48,911 bases of DNA from JAPLDP01 sp964628285 (GCA_964628285.1 CAZVNP010000022.1:1-48911), one strand, 5' to 3'. Shown: positions 35,430 through 43,304, numbered from the stretch's first letter. The notes: generated from the sequence alone by a model not told the origin. Numbers and translations are program-made.

Positions 35430-36004
35430 TTCATCTGTGCATTAAATCGGACCGGATTCATATTATGCAATTCCGCAAACAACTTTTTTCTGATTCGATG
35501 AAGGCTCACTTTCACGTTGCTTTTCGATAATCCCATGATATAACCTATCTCTTCAACCGAATGTTCTTCCATATAGAAAAGATTAACAAGCATATATTCC
35601 CTTCCGTTCAGTTTCTTCAGGACCTGGTCAATCATGCCGCTTTTCTCGGTGTCACTATGCCGGTCAATATTTTCAATGATATCTTCCTCGCTGTAACTTT
35701 CAGCCTGACTGTCCTCCAGGGGTATGGTATCGGTTTTCTTCTCCCTGGTGCGCGAAATTGCCGTATTATAAGCGATCCGGTACAGCCAGGTTGAAAATTT
35801 CGATTTTCTCCTGAATTTATCAAGCGACCGGAAAGCCTTCATGAATGTATCCTGCGCTACCTCCTCGGCATCCTCCCTGTTGCCGGTGATCTTAAGTGCC
35901 AGGCTGAAAACCATTTCCTTATGCTGATTGACAAGAAAGGCATAGGCAGCGGTTTCACCCCTGAGCACTCTGTCAATATATTGATGATCATCCACAAAGT
36001 TCAA
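35426..36004 (-). CDS. ECF-type RNA polymerase sigma factor
   Basis: A ~192-residue sigma-70 family ECF factor. Region 2 shows NREDAEEVAQDTFMKAFRSL and FSTWLYRIAYNTA for core binding and -10 melting. Region 4 carries the helix-turn-helix HSVEEIGYIMGLSKSNVKVSLHRIRKKL for -35 recognition. No ATG precedes the conserved N-terminus; the only options are TTG at 36004 or GTG at 35995. An ECF-type promoter at 36015-36039 puts the RNA start only a few bases upstream, so the message would be nearly leaderless. Paired with the anti-sigma gene and divergent from the DUF6249-type gene. Confidence 0.92.
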   Translation of the reverse strand: MNFVDDHQYIDRVLRGETAAYAFLVNQHKEMVFSLALKITGNREDAEEVAQDTFMKAFRSLDKFRRKSKFSTWLYRIAYNTAISRTREKKTDTIPLEDSQAESYSEEDIIENIDRHSDTEKSGMIDQVLKKLNGREYMLVNLFYMEEHSVEEIGYIMGLSKSNVKVSLHRIRKKLFAELHNMNPVRFNAQMK

Positions 36005-36014
36005 TCGTTGGTTA

Positions 36015-36039
36015 GACGTACAAACAAAAGGATGGTTAC
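36015..36039 (-). promoter_or_regulatory. Candidate ECF autoregulatory promoter
   Basis: On the minus strand GTAACC (36039-36034) is followed by 15 bases and CGTC (36018-36015), the AAC/CGTC pattern and spacing typical of ECF sigma promoters. It lies directly before the sigma gene. An identical-format site occurs on the other strand at 36123-36147. Confidence 0.65.
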
Positions 36040-36122
36040 AAGATTAATAAAGATTTCGATGCGGTATTCCTCCCTGCTGGCAGTGCATCAAAATAAAATT
36101 CCCCGGCCGGTGCCTGCTTTTT

Positions 36123-36147
36123 GTAACCTGTCCGGAATTGCAGCGTC
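36123..36147 (+). promoter_or_regulatory. Candidate ECF-dependent promoter for DUF6249-type gene
   Basis: GTAACC (36123-36128), 15 bases, CGTC (36144-36147): the same two boxes at the same spacing as the site upstream of the sigma gene, but pointing to the divergent gene. The 15-base spacers differ, so only the boxes are conserved. Confidence 0.65.
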
Positions 36148-36164
36148 AAAGGGATGAAAACAAC

Positions 36165-36182
36165 AAATCTTTTATAAGATTT
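36165..36182 (+). promoter_or_regulatory. Small inverted repeat in 5' leader
   Basis: AAATCTT-TTAT-AAGATTT, a perfect 7-bp stem with a 4-base loop, in the predicted leader between the ECF-type promoter and the ATG at 36203. It may modulate the transcript or bind a dimer. Confidence 0.35.
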
Positions 36183-36202
36183 AACTTAAATTATTATTGA
36201 CT

Positions 36203-36535
36203 ATGGCTGACATTATCGTTCCGGTTGCAGTTTTCGCATTAATTTTTGGCATCGTTTATCTTGCCATCCGCCGTAAAGAAAGGATGGCTCTGATTGAAAA
36301 GGGTATGACACCCGCATCATTCAAAAACGGTGTGAATCCCTTACTCAATCTTAAATGGGGTCTTTTTCTCATCGGCCTGGGTATCGGGCTCATCATCGCC
36401 AACATTTTCGTTCAGCGGCACGTGATGGATGAAGAACCAGCTTACTTCTCCATGATCTTCCTTTTCGGAGGGCTGGCATTGGTGATCAGTCATTTTATCG
36501 GTCACAGAAAAAGCACAAAGGATGGGGAAAACTGA
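36203..36535 (+). CDS. DUF6249-type small membrane protein
   Basis: A 110-residue protein with three hydrophobic segments (IIVPVAVFALIFGIVYLAI, WGLFLIGLGIGLIIANIFV, FSMIFLFGGLALVISHFI). Between the first two is the cytoplasmic signature RRKERMALIEKGM, typical of DUF6249-type proteins that often sit beside ECF sigma genes in Bacteroidota. The true start is the ATG at 36203; a TTG two codons earlier is not needed. With its own copy of the ECF-type promoter it is a likely target of the neighbouring sigma factor, and may be part of its sensing or response circuit. Function unknown. Confidence 0.78.
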   Translation: MADIIVPVAVFALIFGIVYLAIRRKERMALIEKGMTPASFKNGVNPLLNLKWGLFLIGLGIGLIIANIFVQRHVMDEEPAYFSMIFLFGGLALVISHFIGHRKSTKDGEN

Positions 36536-36542
36536 CAAGCGG

Positions 36543-37115
36543 TCACGTTGTCAGGGCGAACCTCTCCAGTATATTATACAGCGGTCCCTGTGGCCGTAAG
36601 ATGCTTTCAAACAGAAAGATGGCTTCGACGTGCAATGCCTGCACGAAGACATCTTTCTGTTTTTCTATGAGATGCGCCAGGTATGACTTATTCCTGATGT
36701 ATTTTATCCGTCCAATGGTCAGATGAGGAATGAAAGGCTCCTCCGGCATATCATAGCCCAAAGGAACAAGGGCTGCATTGACGGTGGCCGTGAGATCCTG
36801 CAAAGGCTCCGGAGGCTCGAGACCCAACCAGATGACCTTGGGCTTGTAATAACCCCCGAAGACACCTGCATGGCGCAAAACAACATCGAAAGCAGGGACC
36901 TGGGCGACAGCATGACGAAGAGTCCTGCTTATACCCGGGATGTTATCCTCTTCCGTATCACCGAAAAATCTCAGCGTGACATGAACATTCTCCGGCTCCA
37001 CCCATTTGATCTTTTCATCAACAAGTCCGGTCTTCAGAAAATGATATATCTCACGGAATTTTTTATCAGGAAATATTTTAACAGCAAGGAATAAACGCTT
37101 AGTCATTTCATTCAT
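36543..37115 (-). CDS. thpR: RNA 2',3'-cyclic phosphodiesterase (2H phosphoesterase)
   Basis: A 190-residue 2H-superfamily enzyme that opens 2',3'-cyclic phosphates on RNA to 2'-phosphates. Both catalytic HxT motifs are present: His45 in HVTLRF and His131 in HLTIGR. The N-terminus MTKRLFLAVKI is typical and suggests the internal ATG at 37106 as an equally good start. A near-consensus -7 box (TATCTTTA, minus strand, 37131-37138) lies upstream. It is convergent with the DUF6249-type gene, seven bases apart. Confidence 0.92.
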   Translation of the reverse strand: MNEMTKRLFLAVKIFPDKKFREIYHFLKTGLVDEKIKWVEPENVHVTLRFFGDTEEDNIPGISRTLRHAVAQVPAFDVVLRHAGVFGGYYKPKVIWLGLEPPEPLQDLTATVNAALVPLGYDMPEEPFIPHLTIGRIKYIRNKSYLAHLIEKQKDVFVQALHVEAIFLFESILRPQGPLYNILERFALTT

Positions 37116-37174
37116 TAACCGTTTCGGCCATAAAGATAAAAATAACCGAAATCATTATCCCGTAAAAAATTTGC

Positions 37175-37182
37175 TATATTTG
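37175..37182 (+). promoter_or_regulatory. Promoter -7 element for tRNA-Ala
   Basis: TATATTTG, an exact TAnnTTTG match, 73 bases before the tRNA 5' end. The long interval would give an unusually long 5' leader. Confidence 0.55.
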
Positions 37183-37218
37183 CACCCCTCTATCCCCCTC
37201 ATCCCTCATCCCTCGCCT

Positions 37219-37248
37219 CACACCCACACCCACACTCACACCCACACT
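37219..37248 (+). repeat. CACACC/CACACT simple repeat in tRNA-Ala leader
   Basis: A degenerate run of CACACCCA and CACACT units, preceded by CCCTCAT units. From 37183 to 37250 there is a single G on the plus strand. It lies between promoter and tRNA and so would be transcribed into the 5' leader. Confidence 0.7.
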
Positions 37249-37254
37249 TATTTC

Positions 37255-37328
37255 GGGGCATTAGCTCAGTTGGCTAGAGCGTTTGACTGGCAGTCAAGAG
37301 GTCAGGGGTTCGACTCCCCTATGCTCCA
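37255..37328 (+). tRNA. tRNA-Ala (GGC)
   Basis: A 74-nt cloverleaf. The acceptor stem GGGGCAT/ATGCTCC includes the G3:U70 wobble that identifies alanine tRNAs. The anticodon stem TTTGA/TCAAG encloses CTGGCAG with anticodon GGC (37289-37291). The T arm is AGGGG-TTCGACT-CCCCT. CCA is not encoded. Confidence 0.96.
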
Positions 37329-37356
37329 CTTCATTTCTTTACACCTTATTTTAATG

Positions 37357-37497
37357 TATAAAAATAAAAAGAGCGTGTACCCCTACACGCTCTTGTAGTA
37401 ACCCAAAATCTTAATATGAAACAGAAGATAAGATTTTGTTGTTCACCCAATTCGACGTGTTAATCAGAAAAATGTTAAAAGGTAATACACTTTTTCA
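37357..37497 (+). ncRNA. Duplicated structured element, copy 1 (candidate ncRNA)
   Basis: A ~140-base element that recurs at 37579-37721. Hairpin 1 (37369-37394) is an 11-bp perfect stem AAGAGCGTGTA/TACACGCTCTT with a CCCC loop. After the shared TAACCC comes hairpin 2: AAAATCTTA (37405-37413) with TAAGATTTT (37429-37437). Conserved single-stranded GTTGTTCACCCAAT and a 3' AAAAGGTAATAC motif follow. Hairpin 1 may also end the tRNA-Ala transcript. A 15-codon frame (37416-37463) exists here, but copy 2 lacks its ATG, so an RNA role is favoured. I do not recognise the family with certainty. Confidence 0.6.
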
Positions 37498-37578
37498 GGA
37501 AATTTTTTTAATGTCTATCTACAATACTGAATATCTGTAAAATCACCAGTTAATTAGGATGGCCGGTGATCGATGACA

Positions 37579-37721
37579 TATAAAATAAAAAGAGCGCGTA
37601 CCCATCGCGCTCTTTTTTGTAACCCAAAATCTTAAAATTACGAAACAGAAGGTAAGATTTTGTTGTTCACCCAATCTGTGTTCTTTATCGGAAAAGATTT
37701 AAAAGGTAATACCCCTTTTTA
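37579..37721 (+). ncRNA. Duplicated structured element, copy 2 (candidate ncRNA)
   Basis: Second copy, same orientation, about 220 bases after the first. Hairpin 1 is AAAAAGAGCGCG/CGCGCTCTTTTT. Compared with copy 1 a U-A pair is replaced by C-G (GTG..CAC to GCG..CGC), so pairing is kept. It runs into a T-tract, giving a good intrinsic terminator. Hairpin 2 (AAAATCTTA/TAAGATTTT) is unchanged, and TTTTGTTGTTCACCCAAT and TTAAAAGGTAATAC are identical to copy 1. The intervening 37498-37578 holds an ATCACC/GGTGAT inverted repeat and no gene; 37722-37852 is AT-rich with no gene. Confidence 0.6.
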
Positions 37722-37852
37722 CGTTTTTTTTAAAAAAAGTTCGGATTTTTTCGGAAATTACCGGAAATAATTAAATAACAATCAGATTATCAGAATATTA
37801 ACTTTTTATTTTTTTCCGGTATGAGAGCGGTCAAAAAGTCGAAAGAAATGAA

Positions 37853-39598
37853 TTATAAATCCAACTTGATATGCAATTCCTTTAACTGCTCTTCACTAAG
37901 GGCTGCCGGTGTGTCGATCATGACATCCCTGGCTGCATTGTTTTTAGGGAATGCGATGCAGTCACGTATGGACTCGACGCCTGCAAACAAAGCCACCCAC
38001 CGGTCAAAGCCGAAAGCTATGCCGCCATGGGGCGGGGCACCATATTCAAACGCATTCATGAGGAAACCGAACTGCTCCTGGGCCTGCTCCCCGGTGAAGC
38101 CCAGAACGCTGAACATACGCTTCTGCAACATTTTGTCATGGATACGTATGGATCCGCCTCCGATCTCCACCCCGTTGATGACCAGGTCATAGGCATTGGC
38201 TCTCACCGCGCCGGGATCGGTATCCAGTAAAGGAATATCCTCCGGCCTGGGAGAGGTAAAAGGATGATGCATGGCGTACCACCGTTGTGTTTGATCATCC
38301 CATTCCAGGAGGGGAAAATCAAGGACCCATAGCGGCTTAAATATTCCCGTGGTGCGCAATCCCAGACGGTTGCCCATTTCCAGCCGTAGCTCGCCGAGGG
38401 CCCGGCGCGTAGCTCCCGCAGCACCCGCCATTATAAGAAGGAGATCGTCAGGCTCGGCCTTAAACCTGTCAGCCCATTGTCTGAACTCATCCTGGGTGTA
38501 AAATTTTTCGAGTGATGATCTGAATAGCCCGTCAGTGCCATACCTGACCGATAGCAGGCCCTTGCCACCCACCTGGGGACGTGTGATAAAATCCGTCAGC
38601 TCATCCAGTTGCCGCCGTGAATAGCCGCCACAACCCCTGGCACAGATACCCACGACCAACTCGGCCTCGTCGATGACCCTGAATCCCCTGCCCTTTGTGA
38701 TATCAGAGAGTTCAACAAAAGTCATCTCAAAACGCATATCAGGCTTGTCGGTGCCATAGGACCGGATCGCTTCATTAAATGACATGCGGATGAAATCCTC
38801 CATCCCCATACCCTTGATGGTATGGAAAAGATATTTGGCCAGCCCTTCAAATGTAACAAGGATGTCATTCTGTTCCACGAAAGCCATCTCACAATCAATC
38901 TGAGTGAATTCGGGCTGGCGGTCGGCGCGCAGGTCCTCATCACGGAAACATTTGACCAACTGAAAATAACGGTCATAACCGGCAACCATCAGGATCTGCT
39001 TGAACGTCTGTGGTGATTGAGGCAAGGCATAGAATTGTCCTTTGCTGATACGTGACGGCACGACAAAATCACGTGCTCCTTCAGGTGTTGATTTGATGAG
39101 AAAAGGCGTTTCTATTTCCAGGAAGCCCTGTTCGCTCAGGTATTTCCGTGTCTCCATGGCCATCCGGTGCCTGAGTTCAAGGTTTTTCCTGTTGGGATTG
39201 CGTCGCAGATCCAGGTAACGGTACCTCATGCGCAGCTCCTCGCCGCCATCGGTAATATCTTCAATGGTGAAGGGCGGTGTTTTGGAAGGATTCAAAATCT
39301 CAAGACGGTCGACCATGATCTCGATCTCTCCCGTCTCCATCCTAGGATTCTTGTTACTGCGTTCAGCCACGGTGCCATGGATCTTAACGACATATTCCCT
39401 GCCCAGCTTGCGGGCCTCCTGGCACAGGGCAGGGTCGGCTTCCATATTAAACACCAGCTGAGTCAGACCGTAACGGTCGCGGAGGTCAATAAATGTCATG
39501 CCGCCAAGGTCACGGGAACGCTGGACCCAACCGCCGAGGATGACATGCTGCCCCGCATGGTGCAACCTCAGCTCGCCACAGGTGTGAGTTCGATGCAT
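37853..39598 (-). CDS. aspS: Aspartate--tRNA ligase
   Basis: A 581-residue bacterial-type class IIb synthetase that charges tRNA-Asp. An N-terminal OB-fold anticodon domain (WVQRSRDLGGMTFIDLRD) is followed by class II motif 1 (FLEIETPFL), motif 2 (FRDEDLRADRQPEFTQ), the bacterial GAD insert (~290-420) and motif 3 (GIAFGFDRW). Leu31 in RDLGG resembles the tRNA-Asp-specific (discriminating) enzymes rather than His31 types, so misacylation of tRNA-Asn is not expected; this is inference from one position. The ATG at 39598 begins the canonical MHRTHTCGEL. Confidence 0.97.
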   Translation of the reverse strand: MHRTHTCGELRLHHAGQHVILGGWVQRSRDLGGMTFIDLRDRYGLTQLVFNMEADPALCQEARKLGREYVVKIHGTVAERSNKNPRMETGEIEIMVDRLEILNPSKTPPFTIEDITDGGEELRMRYRYLDLRRNPNRKNLELRHRMAMETRKYLSEQGFLEIETPFLIKSTPEGARDFVVPSRISKGQFYALPQSPQTFKQILMVAGYDRYFQLVKCFRDEDLRADRQPEFTQIDCEMAFVEQNDILVTFEGLAKYLFHTIKGMGMEDFIRMSFNEAIRSYGTDKPDMRFEMTFVELSDITKGRGFRVIDEAELVVGICARGCGGYSRRQLDELTDFITRPQVGGKGLLSVRYGTDGLFRSSLEKFYTQDEFRQWADRFKAEPDDLLLIMAGAAGATRRALGELRLEMGNRLGLRTTGIFKPLWVLDFPLLEWDDQTQRWYAMHHPFTSPRPEDIPLLDTDPGAVRANAYDLVINGVEIGGGSIRIHDKMLQKRMFSVLGFTGEQAQEQFGFLMNAFEYGAPPHGGIAFGFDRWVALFAGVESIRDCIAFPKNNAARDVMIDTPAALSEEQLKELHIKLDL

Positions 39599-39768
39599 AA
39601 GCCTTGAGGTTAAATTATGCTGCGAAAATAAGAAAAAAGGTAACTGCCACTAATGCTTCACGTATTCATATCAAATAACAGATCAAAGTGATAAAATGGG
39701 TATTGAAATAATTTTTTACTTTTACCACTTGTTAATACCACTATGTTTAACCCTTAATAAATGCTGCA

Positions 39769-40983
39769 ATGAGAAGCAAAATCAGAAGATTCAACCCGTG
39801 GTTTCTTTTAACAGTTCTTCTCTGGCCGGTTTTACTGAACGCACAGGAGGAGACCAAAAGCCCTGAAGAAGGCTATCAGTTCACCATTACCAAGCAGCTG
39901 CCCGCAACGCCCGTTGAAAACCAATACCGTTCGAGCACCTGCTGGAGCTATTCCACACTGTCATTCCTTGAATCGGAATTGCTCAGGATGGGCAAGGGGG
40001 AATATAACCTTTCGGAGATGTATATCGTTCGCCAGGCATACCCTGAGAAAGCCGACAAGTATGTCCGTTTTCACGGTAACACCGAATTCGGGCCGGGAGG
40101 CGAAGCCCACGACGTGGTCAATATCATTAAAAAATACGGCATTGTGCCCGATGAAACTTATCCCGGTCTGACCCCCGGTGAAACCAAACCCGTTCAGAGT
40201 GAAATGGACGATGTATTGAAAGCCTATGTCGATGTCATCATAAAGGATCCGAATAATAAGCTGACACCTGTCTGGCTGAATGGAATCGACGGCGTCCTGG
40301 ATGCATACCTTGGCAAAGTGCCTGAAAAATTTGAATACAAAGGTGTGGAATACACGCCGCAAAGCTTCGCCGGATCGTTGGGACTGAACCTTGATGATTA
40401 TGTGGAGCTGACCTCGTTCACGCACCATCCTTTCTATGAAAAATTTATCCTTGAAGTCCCCGACAACTGGGCCTTTGGTGAATTATATAACATTCCCCTC
40501 GATGACTTTATCAGGGTAATCGATTATTCGCTCGACAATGGTTACACCGTTGCCTGGGGTGCCGATGTCAGCAACAAGGGTTTCTCGTGGAAAAACGGCG
40601 TGGCCATTGTCCCTGAAGCCCTGCCTGATAAAATGACCCAGGAAGAAAAAGAGAAATGGGAAAAAATGTCTGATAAGGAAAAAGAGGCTGATCTCTATAA
40701 GTTCGATAAACCCGGTTATGAAAAAACCATCACTCAGGAACTCCATCAAACGGCTTTTAATGACTACGACCTTACCGACGATCATGGTATGCATATCACC
40801 GGCCTCGCCAAAGATCAGGAAGGAAATAACTATTATCTTGTGAAAAACTCCTGGGGTACGGATCAGAAATATAAAGGCTATTTTTATGCCTCCGTCCCTT
40901 ATGTCAGGATGTATACAATGGATATCATGGTCAACAAGGCGGCCATACCGACAGATATAAAGAACAGACTGGGAATAAAATAA
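39769..40983 (+). CDS. Secreted C1 cysteine peptidase, bleomycin-hydrolase/aminopeptidase C type
   Basis: A 404-residue exported papain-fold peptidase. A signal peptide ends near LLNAQ (~residue 25). The catalytic residues are Cys58 in SSTCWSYS, His339 in DDHGMHITG and Asn360 in KNSWG, with the oxyanion Gln probably replaced by the QYRSST segment at 52-57. The block GGEAHDVV and the long insert before His match bleomycin hydrolase/aminopeptidase C rather than plain papains. Intracellular relatives act as aminopeptidases; the signal peptide here points to a periplasmic or surface role, common in Bacteroidota. Single-gene unit with a strong hairpin after it. Confidence 0.9.
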   Translation: MRSKIRRFNPWFLLTVLLWPVLLNAQEETKSPEEGYQFTITKQLPATPVENQYRSSTCWSYSTLSFLESELLRMGKGEYNLSEMYIVRQAYPEKADKYVRFHGNTEFGPGGEAHDVVNIIKKYGIVPDETYPGLTPGETKPVQSEMDDVLKAYVDVIIKDPNNKLTPVWLNGIDGVLDAYLGKVPEKFEYKGVEYTPQSFAGSLGLNLDDYVELTSFTHHPFYEKFILEVPDNWAFGELYNIPLDDFIRVIDYSLDNGYTVAWGADVSNKGFSWKNGVAIVPEALPDKMTQEEKEKWEKMSDKEKEADLYKFDKPGYEKTITQELHQTAFNDYDLTDDHGMHITGLAKDQEGNNYYLVKNSWGTDQKYKGYFYASVPYVRMYTMDIMVNKAAIPTDIKNRLGIK

Positions 40984-41001
40984 TCTGAAGGGGCTTGTCC
41001 G

Positions 41002-41040
41002 GATGATGGCGGGATAAGACAATCCCGCCATCATCATTTT
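41002..41040 (+). terminator. Strong terminator hairpin between convergent genes
   Basis: GATGATGGCGGGAT (41002-41015), loop AAGACA, and ATCCCGCCATCATC (41022-41035): a perfect 14-bp stem followed by ATTTT. The right arm overlaps the stop codon of the minus-strand GT-C gene. On the minus strand no T-tract follows, so it mainly serves the peptidase gene. Confidence 0.8.
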
Positions 41041-42539
41041 CTGATCAGAATAATTGAATAATCATCATTGAATACCACCGCCCATTGCGGATCACTCAGA
41101 CGCTCCTCGAGGAATGACTTTTCATAGTCCGTCATCACTCGTTTATAAAAAAAGATGACGTTAAACCTATACTTAGCCAGCCCTTCTCGCCATTTTTCAG
41201 GTCTCTGAAAAACGGGACGGTAAACGTCACTGATGAATGTTGCAGGATAAGCCTCGGGACGGGCATCAAAAAAAACCTTCTCCTGCGGGAACAGGTGGAA
41301 AATCAGATAGCTGCCTATGTTCATGTTATTCAGCACCGGACCTTTCAGCCCTTTGTTTTTGAAAAAATAGGCCGCATTGTTAACCCTTTCATCCTCCAGA
41401 CCCAGGCCTGTCTTCGCAAGGACAGACCTCGATTGAATGAGCGAAAAATTAATAATGCCATACCAGATCATGCAATAGAAGACGGTATGGACTGTCGTTT
41501 TGTAATTTTCGATGATGATCCTGTGGTTGTGCGCCAGAACAGGTATCATGACCAAACCAAAAAGAGCAATGAACCGGTTCATTTTCCACGACAGGATACC
41601 AATGAAAAGGAACAGTAAAGGATAAGCCGATTGTGATAAAAGGTTGCGTTTTAATATCACGAACACGAATGATATCAAGGAGATAAGAAATACGAGCTTA
41701 AAGTAGAAAAAATACAGGTTGCGGAAAAGATGGCCGTTTTCTGTCAAAGGTACCGGCAGGTTCTCACTTATCTTCATCTCAAAATTATGCATGATCGTGA
41801 AAGGCTCCAGGAAAGCTTTGACGTGAAAGGGACTCACCATGCTGGCCAGTATCAGAGCGCCGAGAAGGATGGAATAGTGCTTCACCGATTGCCGGGTGAC
41901 GAGATGCTGAAACCAGAAAATACCGGTGAACAACAAGCTGAAAATAAAAAATATGTGGATGTTGACCCAGAGGACCTGGATGATCACCATCGCTGTCAGC
42001 AACCTTTTGAATGTGATCTCTTTCAGGTGGTAACGGACGAGCAGAAAGAAAACGGCACCGGCGAAAAGATAACTGACGTTTTCAGGCCGCACCTCAACAC
42101 GAAACAATAATAAAGGAATGATCAGTAGCGAAAACAGAAAGGCATATTTATAATTGCTGAGCTTCTCGGCCGACCGGTAAAAAAAGAAAAGGGACATAAG
42201 AATACACAGGGTGTTGAATACAGACAGGCCTTTAAATCCGGTCGTTTTCCAGATGACGTAATAAATCACACCGATGCCCCAATGGTGTGTGGGAAAGGGA
42301 TAGTCAGGCACCGTGTAAGAATAATAATTGGTCGAGATGATCTTACCCTGTTTGAAGACGATCTCTCCGTTTTTTATGTGACGTCCGAGGTCGGACGCCA
42401 CCAGGTTGATCCTTTTGGGGTAAAGGGCAGCCACCCAGGCCAACAGCAGAATCAACAGAAGGTGTCGCAAGTGAATGGGATTATTTTTAATATATTTGCT
42501 TAACCTGTTCCGGACCGGACAGGAGAAAGGCATGATCAT
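41034..42539 (-). CDS. GT-C type multi-pass membrane protein, probable glycosyltransferase
   Basis: A ~501-residue integral membrane protein with ten or more hydrophobic helices. The first periplasmic loop contains SDLGRHIKNGEIVFKQGKI and later YPFPTHHWG. This resembles the catalytic D-x-x-x-H loop of GT-C glycosyltransferases that use lipid-linked sugars, though I cannot name a family. The C-terminal soluble part (VFFDARPEAYP, YRFNVIFFYKR) is typical of such proteins. ATG 42539 (or 42533) is chosen; the frame runs to 42590, but there it overlaps the divergent GT2 gene and lies upstream of the promoter at 42561-42568. Confidence 0.7.
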   Translation of the reverse strand: MIMPFSCPVRNRLSKYIKNNPIHLRHLLLILLLAWVAALYPKRINLVASDLGRHIKNGEIVFKQGKIISTNYYSYTVPDYPFPTHHWGIGVIYYVIWKTTGFKGLSVFNTLCILMSLFFFYRSAEKLSNYKYAFLFSLLIIPLLLFRVEVRPENVSYLFAGAVFFLLVRYHLKEITFKRLLTAMVIIQVLWVNIHIFFIFSLLFTGIFWFQHLVTRQSVKHYSILLGALILASMVSPFHVKAFLEPFTIMHNFEMKISENLPVPLTENGHLFRNLYFFYFKLVFLISLISFVFVILKRNLLSQSAYPLLFLFIGILSWKMNRFIALFGLVMIPVLAHNHRIIIENYKTTVHTVFYCMIWYGIINFSLIQSRSVLAKTGLGLEDERVNNAAYFFKNKGLKGPVLNNMNIGSYLIFHLFPQEKVFFDARPEAYPATFISDVYRPVFQRPEKWREGLAKYRFNVIFFYKRVMTDYEKSFLEERLSDPQWAVVFNDDYSIILIRK

Positions 42540-42560
42540 AAGCTTTCTATTAAGGCCGTA

Positions 42561-42568
42561 CAAAAATA
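42561..42568 (-). promoter_or_regulatory. Promoter -7 element for GT-C gene
   Basis: The minus strand reads TATTTTTG, an exact TAnnTTTG match 21 bases before the ATG at 42539. It supports that start over the longer frame. Confidence 0.5.
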
Positions 42569-42581
42569 ACTCAATCACCCC

Positions 42582-43304
42582 ATGAATCATAAAAAACTAT
42601 CGGTTATTATTCCGGCATACAATGAAGCCAGGACGATCCATTTGATTCTTGACAAGGTACGCCGTGTGAAGCTGATCCATGACCTTGAAAAGGAGATCCT
42701 GGTCATTAATGATGGCTCCAAAGACGACACCTCTGATGTCGTTAAAGCTTATATCACCTCACATGAAGATACCTCTGTCAAATTGTTCGATCAGCCGGGG
42801 AATATGGGCAAAGGGGCCGCTATTCACAAAGGCATCAGCGAAGCCACAGGTGACTACATCATCATTCAGGATGCTGATCTGGAATATGATCCCGAGGACT
42901 ACAACTTATTACTCAAGCCGATGGTCGACGGTTTCGCAGATGTGGTGTACGGCTCACGGTTTATGGGAGGCAACCCACACCGCATTCTGTTCTTCTGGCA
43001 TACCATCGGCAACCGTCTCCTGACCTTCCTGTCCAATATGCTCACCAACCTGAACCTGACCGACATGGAAACATGCTATAAACTGTTCAGGGCCGATATC
43101 ATCAAGAAAATAGACCTGCACGAAAAACGTTTTGGCTTTGAACCCGAGGTGACCGCTAAAATAGCCCGTTACCCCGGAATAAGAATTTATGAGGTGGGCA
43201 TTTCCTATTATGGGAGAACCTATGAAGAAGGCAAAAAAATAAAAGCAAAAGACGGATTAAAAGCAGTCTATTGCATCATAAAATATGGTCTCTTTAGAAG
43301 ATAA
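42582..43304 (+). CDS. GT2 glycosyltransferase, polyprenyl-phosphate sugar transferase type
   Basis: A 240-residue GT-A fold family 2 glycosyltransferase of the dolichol/polyprenyl-phosphate mannose synthase group (DPM1-like), with no C-terminal membrane helices. The nucleotide-binding VIIPAYNEART, VINDGSKDDT and the metal-binding IIQDADLEYD are all present, and the acceptor segment DMETCYKLFRADI follows. It would load a sugar onto undecaprenyl phosphate for use by the nearby GT-C proteins as donor. A frameshifted near-copy lies at 44842-45575, making this the functional version. The copies begin matching at their start codons. Confidence 0.88.
   Translation: MNHKKLSVIIPAYNEARTIHLILDKVRRVKLIHDLEKEILVINDGSKDDTSDVVKAYITSHEDTSVKLFDQPGNMGKGAAIHKGISEATGDYIIIQDADLEYDPEDYNLLLKPMVDGFADVVYGSRFMGGNPHRILFFWHTIGNRLLTFLSNMLTNLNLTDMETCYKLFRADIIKKIDLHEKRFGFEPEVTAKIARYPGIRIYEVGISYYGRTYEEGKKIKAKDGLKAVYCIIKYGLFRR

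Noticed and set aside
36165..36182. Inverted repeat considered as a factor-independent terminator
   Set aside because: It has only seven A/T-rich pairs and no T-tract, and it lies between a promoter and its gene.
37219..37248. CACACC units considered as a CRISPR-like array
   Set aside because: Units are 6-8 bases with no spacers; this is a microsatellite.
37171..37398. 75-residue frame with a Thr-His repeat over the CACACC region and tRNA-Ala
   Set aside because: It runs through a perfect tRNA and a promoter; the repeat is simple-sequence DNA.
37416..37463. 15-codon leader peptide in structured element copy 1 (MKQKIRFCCS...)
   Set aside because: Copy 2 has ACG in place of the ATG and lacks the stop, so coding is not conserved while the RNA stems are.
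37255..37721. tRNA-Ala followed by direct repeats considered as an integrated element with att sites
   Set aside because: The repeats do not contain tRNA 3' sequence, nothing lies between them, and no integrase is present.
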